Shown: in pieces, positions 28,511-38,699 of the stretch
Layout of the letters: each line of letters begins with the position of its first letter
Position numbering within the stretch: the stretch's first letter is position 1
Position numbers and translations under genes: made by a program
The notes under the pieces: model-generated
Told to the model about the DNA's origin: nothing
Databases searched by the model: none
Seen by the model: only the letters and a program-made list of their open reading frames with translations
From: Trinickia soli
GTDB lineage: Bacteria > Pseudomonadota > Gammaproteobacteria > Burkholderiales > Burkholderiaceae
DNA: 64,000 nt
NCBI RefSeq assembly: GCF_002879855.1
Contig: NZ_PNYB01000005.1
Location: forward strand, 62,001-126,000
Reading direction: 5' to 3'

Positions 28511-29523
28511 TTCTTCCCGCCCAAAAGATCGCCCAACGAGGGCGAGACGTACGTCGTTGTCTTTGACAGCCCCGCCCCAACTCCCGCGCCAAAGCCAACA
28601 CCCGGGAACACCTTCGCCGGGGCCGCTCCACCGATGCCTCCGATTGTCCCATCATCGTTAATGGCAGCGTTCGCGCTACCCGCAGCTCCGAAACCAGCGT
28701 CCATCTCCGCATATCCCGACGTACTCGTCCCAGAAAGAATCTGCCCATTGGAATGACTGATCCCGACGCTTCCGCCAACTCCCGCGAAGAAGCCCGCGCC
28801 GGCCATCCCATTGGCTTGAGCCTGAACGTAGAACGCAGTATTGCTGAGCGTCCCATCCGTGGACAGGCCAACATTCCAGCCCCCGCCTCCCGCGACAAAT
28901 GGGAGCATCAGCGTGCCGGAAACACTTGCCCCAAATTGCGTGTATGCGTTTGTTGTCGCTTGGTACGTCATACCAGTCGTGCCGCTCATTGCGTTCGCGT
29001 TTTGCACAATGAAGCCTTGAATGCCCGCATCACCGGATGAAAGAGCCTGCGCCCATACCTGCTGACCCGCCTGGTTGGTACCGTACATTTGCCAGTTCGT
29101 ACCGTCAGCGGGTTGGTCGCCCGTCGCAACGCGTACGCCTCCATCGAACGCTTGCCCGTTTTGTGTCATGTTCATCTGGGCCATCTGATCTTCAATCTGC
29201 TGTGTCGTATAGCGACCTCCACTCTTATCGGCAAGCTGTTGGGCAAGCGTTTGCTCCTGAGGATGCAGCACGCGATTGTTCAACGTCTCGTTTTGTGCCG
29301 CCAATGCTCCGGCCTCGGCATTCTGCCCTGCCAACCCTGCCGCGAGTCCACCAATAATCGTAGATGCTCCGGCCAATGCGGCTATTTGCCCTTGAGACCA
29401 TGGAATTCGATTGCCATTGTTATCGGTCGGATCGGGAACCATTGATGTAAACGCCGCACTAGCCGCCCCCCCAATTGCCCCATATCCAACACCCGAGGCA
29501 ACCTTCGTCTGCAACGCCCGCAA
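28507..29523 (-). CDS. Orphan CdiA C-terminal toxin module C
   Basis: This 338-residue frame starts, like module A, with VASGVGYGAIGGA-A-SA, preceded only by a TTG start in sequence shared with the 7.5-kb repeat. A helical/Gly stretch leads to the marker AQNETLNN near residue 80. The toxin part has Gln/Thr-rich and then strongly Gly/Ala-rich sequence (FVAGGGGWNVGLSTDGTLSN; FPGVGFGAGVGAGLSKTTTY) ending LGDLLGGKK. With its membrane immunity partner, I infer a membrane-targeting effector. No secretion domain is present, so it would need recombination with cdiA to be delivered. Confidence 0.65.
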   Translation of the reverse strand: MRALQTKVASGVGYGAIGGAASAAFTSMVPDPTDNNGNRIPWSQGQIAALAGASTIIGGLAAGLAGQNAEAGALAAQNETLNNRVLHPQEQTLAQQLADKSGGRYTTQQIEDQMAQMNMTQNGQAFDGGVRVATGDQPADGTNWQMYGTNQAGQQVWAQALSSGDAGIQGFIVQNANAMSGTTGMTYQATTNAYTQFGASVSGTLMLPFVAGGGGWNVGLSTDGTLSNTAFYVQAQANGMAGAGFFAGVGGSVGISHSNGQILSGTSTSGYAEMDAGFGAAGSANAAINDDGTIGGIGGAAPAKVFPGVGFGAGVGAGLSKTTTYVSPSLGDLLGGKK

Positions 29524-29658
29524 ACCTAGACGCAGCTTGGCTTTGCAGCCCGTCTTCGCCTAGACACGGTTCGGCCAGGGGGATTTTTTGCCCAGACGCG
29601 GTTTTGCGGCCCACCGACGCGCGGGCGAAGCAAGTTAAAGAACGATGACGCACAAACG

Positions 29659-29687
29659 CCGACGGGCCGATTGTATCGGCCCGTCGG
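29659..29687. repeat. Perfect 13-bp hairpin near unit left end (copy 2)
   Basis: Same sequence as at 19992-20020: 13-bp arms around TGT. It lies about 145 bases on the DUF29 side of the recombinase-unit terminator's outer edge, again between a toxin module and the operon end. Confidence 0.6.
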
Positions 29688-29761
29688 GATAGTAAGAAGG
29701 GATAGAGATGCCGCACAAGCGCGGCTAAGAAGGAGGCGCCCGCCATACATGCTCACGGACG

Positions 29762-29788
29762 TTAAAAAGCCAGCCCGAAGGCTGGCTT
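29762..29788 (-). terminator. Rho-independent terminator of primase-xer-DUF29 operon (copy 2)
   Basis: This is the 9-bp stem with TTCG loop and T-run on the minus strand, as in copy 1. It isolates the operon transcript from toxin module C downstream. Confidence 0.85.
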
Positions 29789-29831
29789 GCAGATTTCGGA
29801 CGCCCCAGGACGACTGCCCCGAGACCTCCAA

Positions 29832-30263
29832 TCAGTCCGGCATAAACTCTTCATCCAACACCTGCTCCATGGACCACGGGCAGGTTTCGGGGAACACATC
29901 GAGTCCAGTTTCGCTGACTGCCTGTGCGAGAGCCTTTGCCCATACAACGCGCATCCACTCGGCATCGGCTAGCTTCGGTTTCAGGCTGGGAGCCTCGTCC
30001 AGAAGGTAAGCAACGTCCAGCCGTTGAGCCTTGATAGTTCTTTGCCAACTTGCGCCCCGCCGCGCGGACTGGAACTGCCACTTGAGCAGATGCGCCAGCA
30101 GCACGGCCATGCGGCTGATCAGTTCGCGTTGTTCGCTCTTACCCACGTCCTCGATTTCCTCCGCGATGTGTTCGATGTCCAGCGCCGAGAACTTGCCCGC
30201 GCGCAACAACGCAGCCTGTTCGTTGGCCCATGCCACCACGTCCTTCTCGTAGCTCGTTCCCAT
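29832..30263 (-). CDS. DUF29 family protein (copy 2)
   Basis: The 143-residue product is the same as that of the gene at 20165-20596, including the core IAEEIEDVGKSEQREL and LLAHLLKWQ. The function of DUF29 is unknown. Its constant position after the recombinase in both copies and in the remnants argues that it belongs to the mobile unit and is not an immunity gene. An alternative is a small regulatory or antitoxin-like role for the unit. No frameshift is seen. Confidence 0.85.
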   Translation of the reverse strand: MGTSYEKDVVAWANEQAALLRAGKFSALDIEHIAEEIEDVGKSEQRELISRMAVLLAHLLKWQFQSARRGASWQRTIKAQRLDVAYLLDEAPSLKPKLADAEWMRVVWAKALAQAVSETGLDVFPETCPWSMEQVLDEEFMPD

Positions 30264-30322
30264 TTTTCGGCCCCTAAGCTCAGTCACGCATGGCGCCATT
30301 TTAACCACTCCCGTAAGTTCAC

Positions 30323-31399
30323 CTATTCCTCCGTTTCGCCCTCGGCTTGCGCCTCGGCGTCCAGTGCATCCAGCAAGTCGGCCACCGTCGCCGACGGCTC
30401 ATCCTCCGGTTTCAGTGTCGCACGCGTGAGCCGCGCCGGATGCGTCGCCGAATGGATATCCTTCAGCGCCCGGATACTCACCCGCGTGTACACCTGCGTC
30501 GTCTTGATGTCCGCGTGCCCCAGCATCGCCTGGATGAACCGAACGTCCGCCCCGTTTTCCAGCATCTGCGTGGCCATCGCATGCCGGAACAAGTGGCAAC
30601 TGCCGATGTTGCCCAGCCCCGCCGCTCGCACGTGGTTACGCACCATCTGCGTCATCCGGTTATCCGAGAACGCCTGGCCCGTTACCGTCAGGAACAGCGT
30701 GCCGTCATCGCTCGCGATCGCCAACTCAGGCCGCACCTCGTCGCGGTACCGGGCCACCCACGCCAGCGCCCGATCGCCGATCGGAATCATCCGATCTTTC
30801 TTGCCCTTACCCTGTCGGACCATTAGCGTGCCGCGATCGTAATCGACGTCGCGCTGCTGTAGTCCGATGATCTCCATGCGCCGTATCCCCGTGCTGTACA
30901 GCGTCTCCAGCATCGCTCGATCGCGCACGCCCAGCGCCGTCGTCGTGTCGGGTAGGCTCAAGACCCGCTCGACCTCCTCGATCGTCAGCACGTGCTTCGG
31001 TAAGCGCTCCTCCACCTTCGGCAGATCCAGATCGGCCGCCGGGTTGTACAAGACCCGGTTATTACGCGTGAGCCACCGGAACCACTTCCGAATCGGTGTC
31101 ACGCGGGACGCCTGCGTCGTCGCCGACAGCGGCGCGCCGTTCTTCTTGCGCTTCAGGAACAGGTGTCGTTGATAGCGCTCAAGGATCGGCCTTGTCACCT
31201 CCGCCGGCCGCGTCAGGCCTCGCTCGTCGCACCAGCTCACGAAGTACCGCAGATACAGTTCCCAATGCTTGAGCGTATGCCGCGACGTGTTGCGCTCCTC
31301 CAGCCACATCAGGAAGTCCATCATCTGCCGATACAAGCTCAGCGGATCGTGCGCCGGCCCGATCGGCGGATACGGCTCTCGCCTCCCAAGGTTCGGCAT
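30323..31399 (-). CDS. Xer-type tyrosine recombinase (copy 2)
   Basis: The 358-residue product is identical to copy 1, with the complete R-K-H-R-H-Y active site (Arg173, Lys near 199, His269, Arg272, His295, Tyr304). Both copies could thus supply recombinase. Two identical recombinase genes in direct orientation about 9.7 kb apart also allow RecA-dependent deletion or amplification of the intervening orphan cassettes B and C. Confidence 0.9.
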   Translation of the reverse strand: MPNLGRREPYPPIGPAHDPLSLYRQMMDFLMWLEERNTSRHTLKHWELYLRYFVSWCDERGLTRPAEVTRPILERYQRHLFLKRKKNGAPLSATTQASRVTPIRKWFRWLTRNNRVLYNPAADLDLPKVEERLPKHVLTIEEVERVLSLPDTTTALGVRDRAMLETLYSTGIRRMEIIGLQQRDVDYDRGTLMVRQGKGKKDRMIPIGDRALAWVARYRDEVRPELAIASDDGTLFLTVTGQAFSDNRMTQMVRNHVRAAGLGNIGSCHLFRHAMATQMLENGADVRFIQAMLGHADIKTTQVYTRVSIRALKDIHSATHPARLTRATLKPEDEPSATVADLLDALDAEAQAEGETEE

Positions 31400-31401
31400 C
31401 G

Positions 31402-34400
31402 TTAGGACAGCTGGGCAACCGCGGCTAAAGAGAGGAGGCCGCCTTCGTGGTTAACCGCACTTCGCACTGGCCCGACCGGATCGGCCGCCTCGCCTTGTTC
31501 AGTAAGGCTTTTCGGCCTCTCAGCCGCATCCAACCTCCCACCGACCACGGCCCGACCAGACCCCGACCGATCATCGCTTAACCCCGACCGCGTGCCGTCG
31601 TCTGTAAGCGCAGTCGGGTCGATCAACCCGCACAGGTGCGGCTTACCATCGTCCTCGGCGCTGTACAGCAACTCGTATTCGAACACGCCGTTGCGTCCAC
31701 GGTGCGCAATCACGTACTCAAGCTCGACCAGGCGCGACAGATGGATTTTCAGCTGCGTATCGCCCCAACGCGTCGCCGTGCGTACCTCGCGACGTGTAAA
31801 GCGCAACGCCTCGCGTGTCTCGTCTCGGGCCTCGCATTCCTGTTTGACCCAATCCACCAGCAACGTCAGCAACCGCCGCGTCTGCGGCGGCAGCTCATCG
31901 AGCGTGCGGCCCAGCACGTCATGCGCGATGCGGTTCGCCAGCGCAATGTCCTCGCACATCACCTCGATGTATTCGATGCTCTGGCCTCGATGCTCGACGC
32001 GCTTCACCTCGCGCTGATGCTGGTGCAACAGCGCAATCGAGCGGATCAGCGTCAGGTATTTCACATGGTCGCGCCGCGTTCTCGTCTTGTCATCGAGGAA
32101 CGTCAGTCGATGCGCGTACGGATTGACCACGTGTATCGGCTTGAGCAACCTCTGTGCGTTGCGGTGCAACGTCGTGATCGCTTCGCGGTCCGCCTCGGCC
32201 AGCAGCCCCTCAAGCGTCTGCGCCGCTCGCTGGCGCGCATGGATCGCTCGCGTCTGCTCGCGCGTCTCGTTGATCGTCAGCACCAAGCACCGATTCAGCA
32301 GTTCCTCGTCGATGTCGATCGCCGTCGTCGTCAGCATCAGCATCACCGGGCCCTTAACGCGGTATTGCTTGGTCACCAAGTTTCCCGTCGTCTCGTCCTT
32401 GCCCGTCGAGGCGATCGTGAGTTCGCCGTCGCTTTGCAAGAGCTTCAAGGCGTATGCGGCCTGCCGCACGCCCTCTTCCTCTGCGATCGCCAGAATCTTG
32501 TGCTGCAAGTCCGTCTCGCCCAGGTAGAACAGGCTCTGCCCTGTCATCGCGCTGTACTGGATCCGCTCTTCGTCGGGCATCAGGTTCAGCACCGCATCCA
32601 TCAGCGAGCTTTTACCGGCCGCGCTCGTCGACTGGATCAGGATCGCCAGCGGCGCATCGAGCTTGCGCGATACCGCCGCAAGATAGCCGGCCAGCAGATT
32701 CGTCGATTCGCCCACGATCCCGCAGCGCTCCATGTCCTCCACGATCCGCTCGACCAAGTTCGGCGCTTTCAGCAACTCCAGCGCCGCGCGCTGCTGCGCC
32801 TCGTCGATCGGCGGTGCCGCATCCTTCGGCGCCAGCGCTGCCGTGATCGCCTCGTCTTGCAACGTCTCGAGCTTGAGCAGTACTCGCCCAAGGTCACGCT
32901 TGACCGTATCGTCCTGCGTGCCGAGCTCAGCTGCAGCCATCTTGATGAACGCCGCGCGCTGCTTGGCGCTGTACACGTCCAACGTATCGACGTGATAGCC
33001 CGCCTCGCTTCTCACCTGCACGTTCACGCGCATCTGGTCCGGGCCGAGGTTCTTTTGCCAACCGCGCACACGCCAATGCCGATCGCCGAAGCTCAGCAGC
33101 AACTCGCCTGCGGCGCCCTCGGTTGCCGTCGGCTCGTCGATCGGCTGCGCCAGCGTCGTCGCCGGCACAGGCGACAGCGGCTCATCAGGCTCGGTTGTAG
33201 CGGCTAAAGAAGGAGCGCTCGGACTCGGTTCCGGCGTCGGCTCCACCTCGGGCGTGGCCGGCGCCGGCGATGCCGACAGGATCGGCTCGCTCGATACCAC
33301 TTCTTCTTTAGCCGCAAACTCAGGCTCATGATGCACAGGCATCGCCACGCCGGGCCGCTTGCCCTTGCCCAGCCACTCGGATTGCTGCAGCAACACGCCC
33401 AGGCCTTTTTGCGCAGGCTGTACCTTGCGCGCGTACTCGTTCGCATCCATCCCCTTCGGGAACAGCACGCGGAAGCACTCGATGCCCGCCTCCAGCAACT
33501 GCAGCGCCAGCTTCTCAGCCGCAGCATTGCCGGCGTCGTCACGGTCATACGCGATCAGCACCCGACGCGTGCCGTGGCGCTTAAGCGCAGCCCAATGATC
33601 CTCGGTGAACCCATTGACCCCATACGCCGCGATCACGTTGCGATAGCCCACGCACCAGAACGTCATCGCGTCGATCAGCGCCTCGCACACGATGATTTCC
33701 TTGTGCGCCACCAGCGCCGATGCATTCCACACCCCGCGCAGCGGCGCGCCAAGGTACAAGTGCCTCACATCGTTGCGGCCCAGCTTCGCATCCGCCGTGC
33801 GCCGTCCGTACAGTTGCCACACTCGCCCGCGATCGTCCTCGTCCTCACCGAGGATCGGCACCACGATGCACCCGCCCAAGTGCTCGAAGCCCGTCGAGCG
33901 CGTCACCCCCACCCGCTGCAACTGCTCGCGCACCGCCTTGCCCGCAACGGTGTATTTTTTCGGGAGCTGGTAGGCCAGCGTCGAATTCGCATGCCCGAGC
34001 TTGAACCGATCGATCAGCTCTGGATGCATCAAGCCTCGCTCCGTCAAATACGCCTGCCCTTGCGGACTCTCCTTCAGCGTCGCGTGGTAGTAGCTCACCA
34101 CCCGCGCAAGCAGCACCTGATCATCGGCCTCCGGCTCGACCACCGACGGCAACGGCTGCGCTTGCGTCTTCACCAAACCCACCCGCATCCCATCGAGCGG
34201 CGCATCTTGCTTGAGCAACTGCACCGCGTGCGGCAACGACACCCCTTGCGTTTTCATCACCCAATCGAGCACCGAGCCGGCCGCGCCACACCCGAAGCAG
34301 TGGTACAGGTTCTTCGATTCCGTCACCACCAGGCTTGGCGACACGTCGTCATGGAACGGGCAGCGCATCACCCAATCCTTGCCCCGGCGCATCAGGTCGT

Positions 34401-34482
34401 GCCCCTGGCCTTCGATCAGCCGCTTGAGCGACACCTCGCTCTTGAGCCGCTCCAGCTCTTCCTTCGCGATCGCCATCGGCAT
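31402..34482 (-). CDS. Primase-helicase replication protein (copy 2)
   Basis: The 1,026-residue product is identical to copy 1: CHC2 zinc finger, TOPRIM and C-terminal P-loop ATPase. In this copy the original right-hand neighbourhood of the unit is preserved beyond the IS21 insertion, including a hairpin-rich non-coding region at 37.0-38.4 kb. That region could contain the origin this protein acts on. The intact operon and divergent regulator indicate that the parent element may still be functional. Confidence 0.85.
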   Translation of the reverse strand: MPMAIAKEELERLKSEVSLKRLIEGQGHDLMRRGKDWVMRCPFHDDVSPSLVVTESKNLYHCFGCGAAGSVLDWVMKTQGVSLPHAVQLLKQDAPLDGMRVGLVKTQAQPLPSVVEPEADDQVLLARVVSYYHATLKESPQGQAYLTERGLMHPELIDRFKLGHANSTLAYQLPKKYTVAGKAVREQLQRVGVTRSTGFEHLGGCIVVPILGEDEDDRGRVWQLYGRRTADAKLGRNDVRHLYLGAPLRGVWNASALVAHKEIIVCEALIDAMTFWCVGYRNVIAAYGVNGFTEDHWAALKRHGTRRVLIAYDRDDAGNAAAEKLALQLLEAGIECFRVLFPKGMDANEYARKVQPAQKGLGVLLQQSEWLGKGKRPGVAMPVHHEPEFAAKEEVVSSEPILSASPAPATPEVEPTPEPSPSAPSLAATTEPDEPLSPVPATTLAQPIDEPTATEGAAGELLLSFGDRHWRVRGWQKNLGPDQMRVNVQVRSEAGYHVDTLDVYSAKQRAAFIKMAAAELGTQDDTVKRDLGRVLLKLETLQDEAITAALAPKDAAPPIDEAQQRAALELLKAPNLVERIVEDMERCGIVGESTNLLAGYLAAVSRKLDAPLAILIQSTSAAGKSSLMDAVLNLMPDEERIQYSAMTGQSLFYLGETDLQHKILAIAEEEGVRQAAYALKLLQSDGELTIASTGKDETTGNLVTKQYRVKGPVMLMLTTTAIDIDEELLNRCLVLTINETREQTRAIHARQRAAQTLEGLLAEADREAITTLHRNAQRLLKPIHVVNPYAHRLTFLDDKTRTRRDHVKYLTLIRSIALLHQHQREVKRVEHRGQSIEYIEVMCEDIALANRIAHDVLGRTLDELPPQTRRLLTLLVDWVKQECEARDETREALRFTRREVRTATRWGDTQLKIHLSRLVELEYVIAHRGRNGVFEYELLYSAEDDGKPHLCGLIDPTALTDDGTRSGLSDDRSGSGRAVVGGRLDAAERPKSLTEQGEAADPVGPVRSAVNHEGGLLSLAAVAQLS

Positions 34483-34541
34483 CGTTTTCCCGACCTCCGC
34501 TAAAAACCTGTCAAGAGGGTTAGAGTAAAAAAACTGCGTTG

Positions 34542-34563
34542 CAGAGTACTCTGTTTACGAGTA
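34542..34563. promoter_or_regulatory. Candidate operator between primase operon and XRE gene (copy 2)
   Basis: It has the same CAGAGTACTCTG palindrome and GAGTA half site as in copy 1, in the divergent promoter region. Confidence 0.5.
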
Positions 34564-34599
34564 TTGTCAAGCCTGCTTTCCGAAACCAGGGTTATCGTC

Positions 34600-34980
34600 A
34601 TGGCTCTCATCACCTCGCTAATTACCGGCGTGAAGACCAAGGACGAGCAGCTTTTCAAGGAGATGGGCGCGCGCATCGCACAGGCGCGCAAGGCCCGCGG
34701 ACTGACCCAAGTGCAGCTGGCCGAGCAGCTCGGCATTGCACAGCAGACCCTCGCGCATTACGAGGGCGGTCGGCTGCGTCTGCCCGTTCCCACGTTGCTC
34801 GCGCTCGCCACGGAGCTCAAGGTCAGCGTGACCGAGCTCATCGGCGAGTCGGCCGCTCTTCCGCACAAGCCCGGCCCGGTTTCTCGACTGCAACGTCAAG
34901 TCGAGCAGATCAGTCGCTTGCCTCGCTCCAAGCAGAAGCTCGCCTCCGACCTGCTCGATACCGTGCTCGCTCAGGGCTAA
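34600..34980 (+). CDS. XRE-family transcriptional regulator (copy 2)
   Basis: The 126-residue Cro/CI-type protein is the same as copy 1. Two identical repressor genes would act on both operators in trans, so duplication could change the switching threshold of the unit. The IS21 element lies 13 bases after the stop, with the left CATCTC of its target duplication just before it. The coding sequence was not interrupted. Confidence 0.85.
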   Translation: MALITSLITGVKTKDEQLFKEMGARIAQARKARGLTQVQLAEQLGIAQQTLAHYEGGRLRLPVPTLLALATELKVSVTELIGESAALPHKPGPVSRLQRQVEQISRLPRSKQKLASDLLDTVLAQG

Positions 34981-35079
34981 TCGAGCGCATCTCTGTTAGC
35001 GCCGATGTAAAAATGACCCACCTCGCCGAAGTAAACCTGACCCACCTCGGGGATGCAAGATGGCGGTTTTTTGCCGCCG

Positions 35080-36881
<1,802 letters not shown>

Positions 36882-37039
36882 TAAGGGCCCGGGTGGGTCA
36901 GTTTTACTTCGGCGATTCGCCGGAAAGTGGGTCAGATTTAAATCGGCGTTGACACATCTCGATTTAGCTGCCCCATGCACCCCCACCGCAACGCTGGGGT
37001 TGGGGCCGCTTTTCCTCTTCTCTTAAACCCTCCCCTCTC

Positions 37040-37084
37040 CCGCCCGGTTTGACGGCGGCCGCAGGCCGACGGCAAACCGGGCGG
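37040..37084. repeat. 12-bp-stem hairpin beyond IS21 copy 2
   Basis: CCGCCCGGTTTG and CAAACCGGGCGG form a perfect 12-bp stem. The 21-base loop itself contains a small CGGCC-GCA-GGCCG stem. It lies about 40 bases beyond the stop of the small minus-strand gene at 37125 and could end that transcript or be part of a structured origin region. No T-run is seen. Confidence 0.55.
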
Positions 37085-37124
37085 AACCGGGCCTCGGCAT
37101 ACCTCAGCCCGGTTCTCCTGCCGC

Positions 37125-37340
37125 TTACGGCTTGTACCGCTCAGGGAAGTTCAGCCGCATGAAGTAGCCCCAGGCGTACTGCCGCAACTGCTCCATCACG
37201 CTATGCCCCGCTTCCGGGCGCTGCCCCTCGCCGGCAATCATCACGTCCCACATGAAGCACTTGAGCACCACCTCCGGCCGCGTGCCCGCCCTCTCGCACA
37301 TCTCGTTGAACACCTTGTCCACCTTCAGCGTGATTTCCAT
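37125..37340 (-). CDS. Small hypothetical protein of the parent element
   Basis: This 71-residue protein (MEITLKVDKVFNEMCERAGT, then WDVMIAGEGQRPEAGHSVME, ending LNFPERYKP) has no signal peptide or membrane segment. I do not recognise the family. Its size and position beside a primase/recombinase unit resemble small accessory genes of plasmids and integrative elements. The ATG at 37340 starts a more protein-like sequence than the alternative start 16 codons upstream. It is present only next to copy 2 of the repeat. Confidence 0.5.
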   Translation of the reverse strand: MEITLKVDKVFNEMCERAGTRPEVVLKCFMWDVMIAGEGQRPEAGHSVMEQLRQYAWGYFMRLNFPERYKP

Positions 37341-38039
37341 CTCGCAACTCCGGTTCGCCCGGCGCGACACTCGCGCTGTTGGCCTCACCCAGCCAACGCC
37401 GCGCGCAGGCGCGTCAAGGGCGGGCGCAGCCCGGCGAAGCGAACCCTTGATGCAACGAGCACGGCGTTACACTCGGCAGGCCAGCAGCGTGAGTCCCTCC
37501 CACCTACGCAGAACGTCCGGCATCAACCCCGTCAAGGCCGCGCGCCAGCGCGCCCGCAGGGCTTGGCCTTGACGGCGATCGGTTTGCCACGCTCGGGCTC
37601 TGCGGTGCAAGACGACTCGGCGGCTTGCACCGCACGCCAAACCGCGCTTTTTCGTTCAGGGGGTGTTTTCCGCCGAAGGCGGCTAGGTAGGGAGCCCCTT
37701 GGGGGCGGACGGGAGGCAGGCTGCGAGCACGCAGCGTAGGCCGCCAAGCGGCCGTAGCCCGCGCGCAGCAGACAGCCGGGAGGGCGGGGCTCATCATCCT
37801 TGCGCGCCAGCGCCTAGTTAAGATTACTTCGTACTCCTAACCTTGGCCGCATAGCGGCCCCTAGCATCGTCTGTGCGCAGCACTTGCATCAGGGCCGGGG
37901 GCGCAAGACATAACGCTGCGTTATCACTGGCCGGGCACCGGCCAGTGATAATGGCCGTGTTATGTTCAATCGGCTGATGGATGACGGCGGCCCGCCCCAG
38001 GCGGGACGGCGGCAGCCGGCAGACGATTTACCCCCGGCC
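37341..38039. other. Non-coding, structured region
   Basis: No gene is supported here, although several frames are open in this GC-rich stretch. It contains many short inverted repeats, including CCCGCC-CCA-GGCGGG at 37991-38005 and the large palindrome listed separately. The clustering of structure and lack of coding signal resemble an origin or transfer region of a mobile element. This is an inference. Confidence 0.4.
37909..37964. repeat. Large hairpin, perfect 14-bp stem with outer arms
   Basis: TTATCACTGGCCGG-GCA-CCGGCCAGTGATAA (37921-37951) is a perfect 14-bp stem with a 3-base loop. It is enclosed by CATAAC (37909) and GTTATG (ending 37964), which pair again across 6-7 base internal loops. 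A terminator T-run is absent on both strands. Confidence 0.7.
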
Positions 38040-38208
38040 CTTCGTTACCCTCGGCCCACCGGGCCGCACGAACTATCTTCGTCACATTCTCGGGCCCACT
38101 GGCCCGCTTGAACCCCTTCGTGTCCAATCCTGGCCCCAGGCCAGGATTTCCGGGCCGCTCCGGCACGGCACTTCTTCTCTTCGTCTCGCTATCGGGCCGC
38201 ATGGCCCG
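38040..38208. repeat. Four-copy tandem array: CTTCGT plus GC hairpin
   Basis: CTTCGT occurs at 38040, 38077, 38116 and 38179. Each is followed after 5-8 bases by a perfect hairpin: CGGCCC-ACC-GGGCCG (38052-38066), CGGGCC-CACT-GGCCCG (38091-38106), ATCCTGGCC-CCA-GGCCAGGAT (38127-38147) and CGGGCC-GCAT-GGCCCG (38193-38208). Stem sequences differ but remain perfectly complementary, so the structure and not the base sequence is conserved. A further stem GTCCTA/TAGGAC follows at about 38225-38254. Confidence 0.7.
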
Positions 38209-38335
38209 CACTGCATTACCCAGCGTCCTAGGCCGATTGGCTAATGGTTAGGACTACTGATTTTTAATACAATCAAAGACTTAACATCGCAGCTAACAGG
38301 AGAACGGCTACCCCTTCCAGCGCCGTAAACGCAGC

Positions 38336-38370
38336 GCGGGCCGCGAGTGCTACCAACACTCACGGCCCGC
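38336..38370. promoter_or_regulatory. Strong hairpin in the symE-like leader
   Basis: GCGGGCCGCGAGTG and CACTCACGGCCCGC pair at 13 of 14 positions around a 7-base loop (CTACCAA). It ends 31 bases before the symE-like ATG and could lie in its 5' leader or in an antisense RNA. The role is inferred from position only. Confidence 0.45.
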
Positions 38371-38401
38371 TGACCACCATCAACTCGCACTAGGAGTCGA
38401 T

Positions 38402-38629
38402 ATGGCTGACGCCAATCTTAAAGCATTTGACGACGCTCACCCCTCGCGCAGCGTCACGATTCAGCAATCGCCCCGCTGGCGCCCCTACTCGCCTCGCCGA
38501 CGGCCCGCACCGCCTCTCGTCCCTTGGTTCAAGCTCTCCGGCCGTTGGATCGAAGAAGCTGGCTTCATGCCTTATCAACGGCTTAAGATCGAAGTCCAAC
38601 AACAGCGGCTTGTGATCACGCCCGCATAA
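38402..38629 (+). CDS. SymE-family toxin-like protein
   Basis: This 75-residue basic protein has the SymE-type AbrB-like core. RSVTIQQSPRWRP and the Arg/Pro-rich segment are followed by PWFKLSGRWIEEAGFMPYQR and LKIEVQQQRLVITPA. In E. coli, SymE is an SOS-induced toxin whose mRNA is controlled by the antisense RNA SymR. Burkholderia genomes carry many relatives, often beside mobile or CDI loci. AGGAG is present about 5 bases before the ATG. A strong hairpin occupies the leader. It is convergent with cdiI. Whether an antisense RNA exists here cannot be told from sequence alone. Confidence 0.75.
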   Translation: MADANLKAFDDAHPSRSVTIQQSPRWRPYSPRRRPAPPLVPWFKLSGRWIEEAGFMPYQRLKIEVQQQRLVITPA

Positions 38630-38646
38630 GCGCCCTTCTTATTCAT

Positions 38647-38670
38647 GGAATCCGCCCAAGGGCGGGTTCC
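38647..38670. terminator. Hairpin between convergent symE-like gene and cdiI
   Basis: GGAATCCGCCC-AA-GGGCGGGTTCC forms an 11-bp stem (one G-T pair) between the two gene ends, 18 bases after the symE-like stop and 30 bases after the cdiI stop. It is suited to ending both transcripts, although T-runs are weak. Confidence 0.5.
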
Positions 38671-38699
38671 TACCTCACCCCGACAGCCTCAGCAGACGC

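Noticed and set aside
37203-37797. Open frames on both strands in the GC-rich region right of IS21 copy 2
   Set aside because: They are low-complexity Arg/Pro/Ala-rich sequences in a region full of inverted repeats. Only the 71-codon frame at 37125-37340 looks protein-like.
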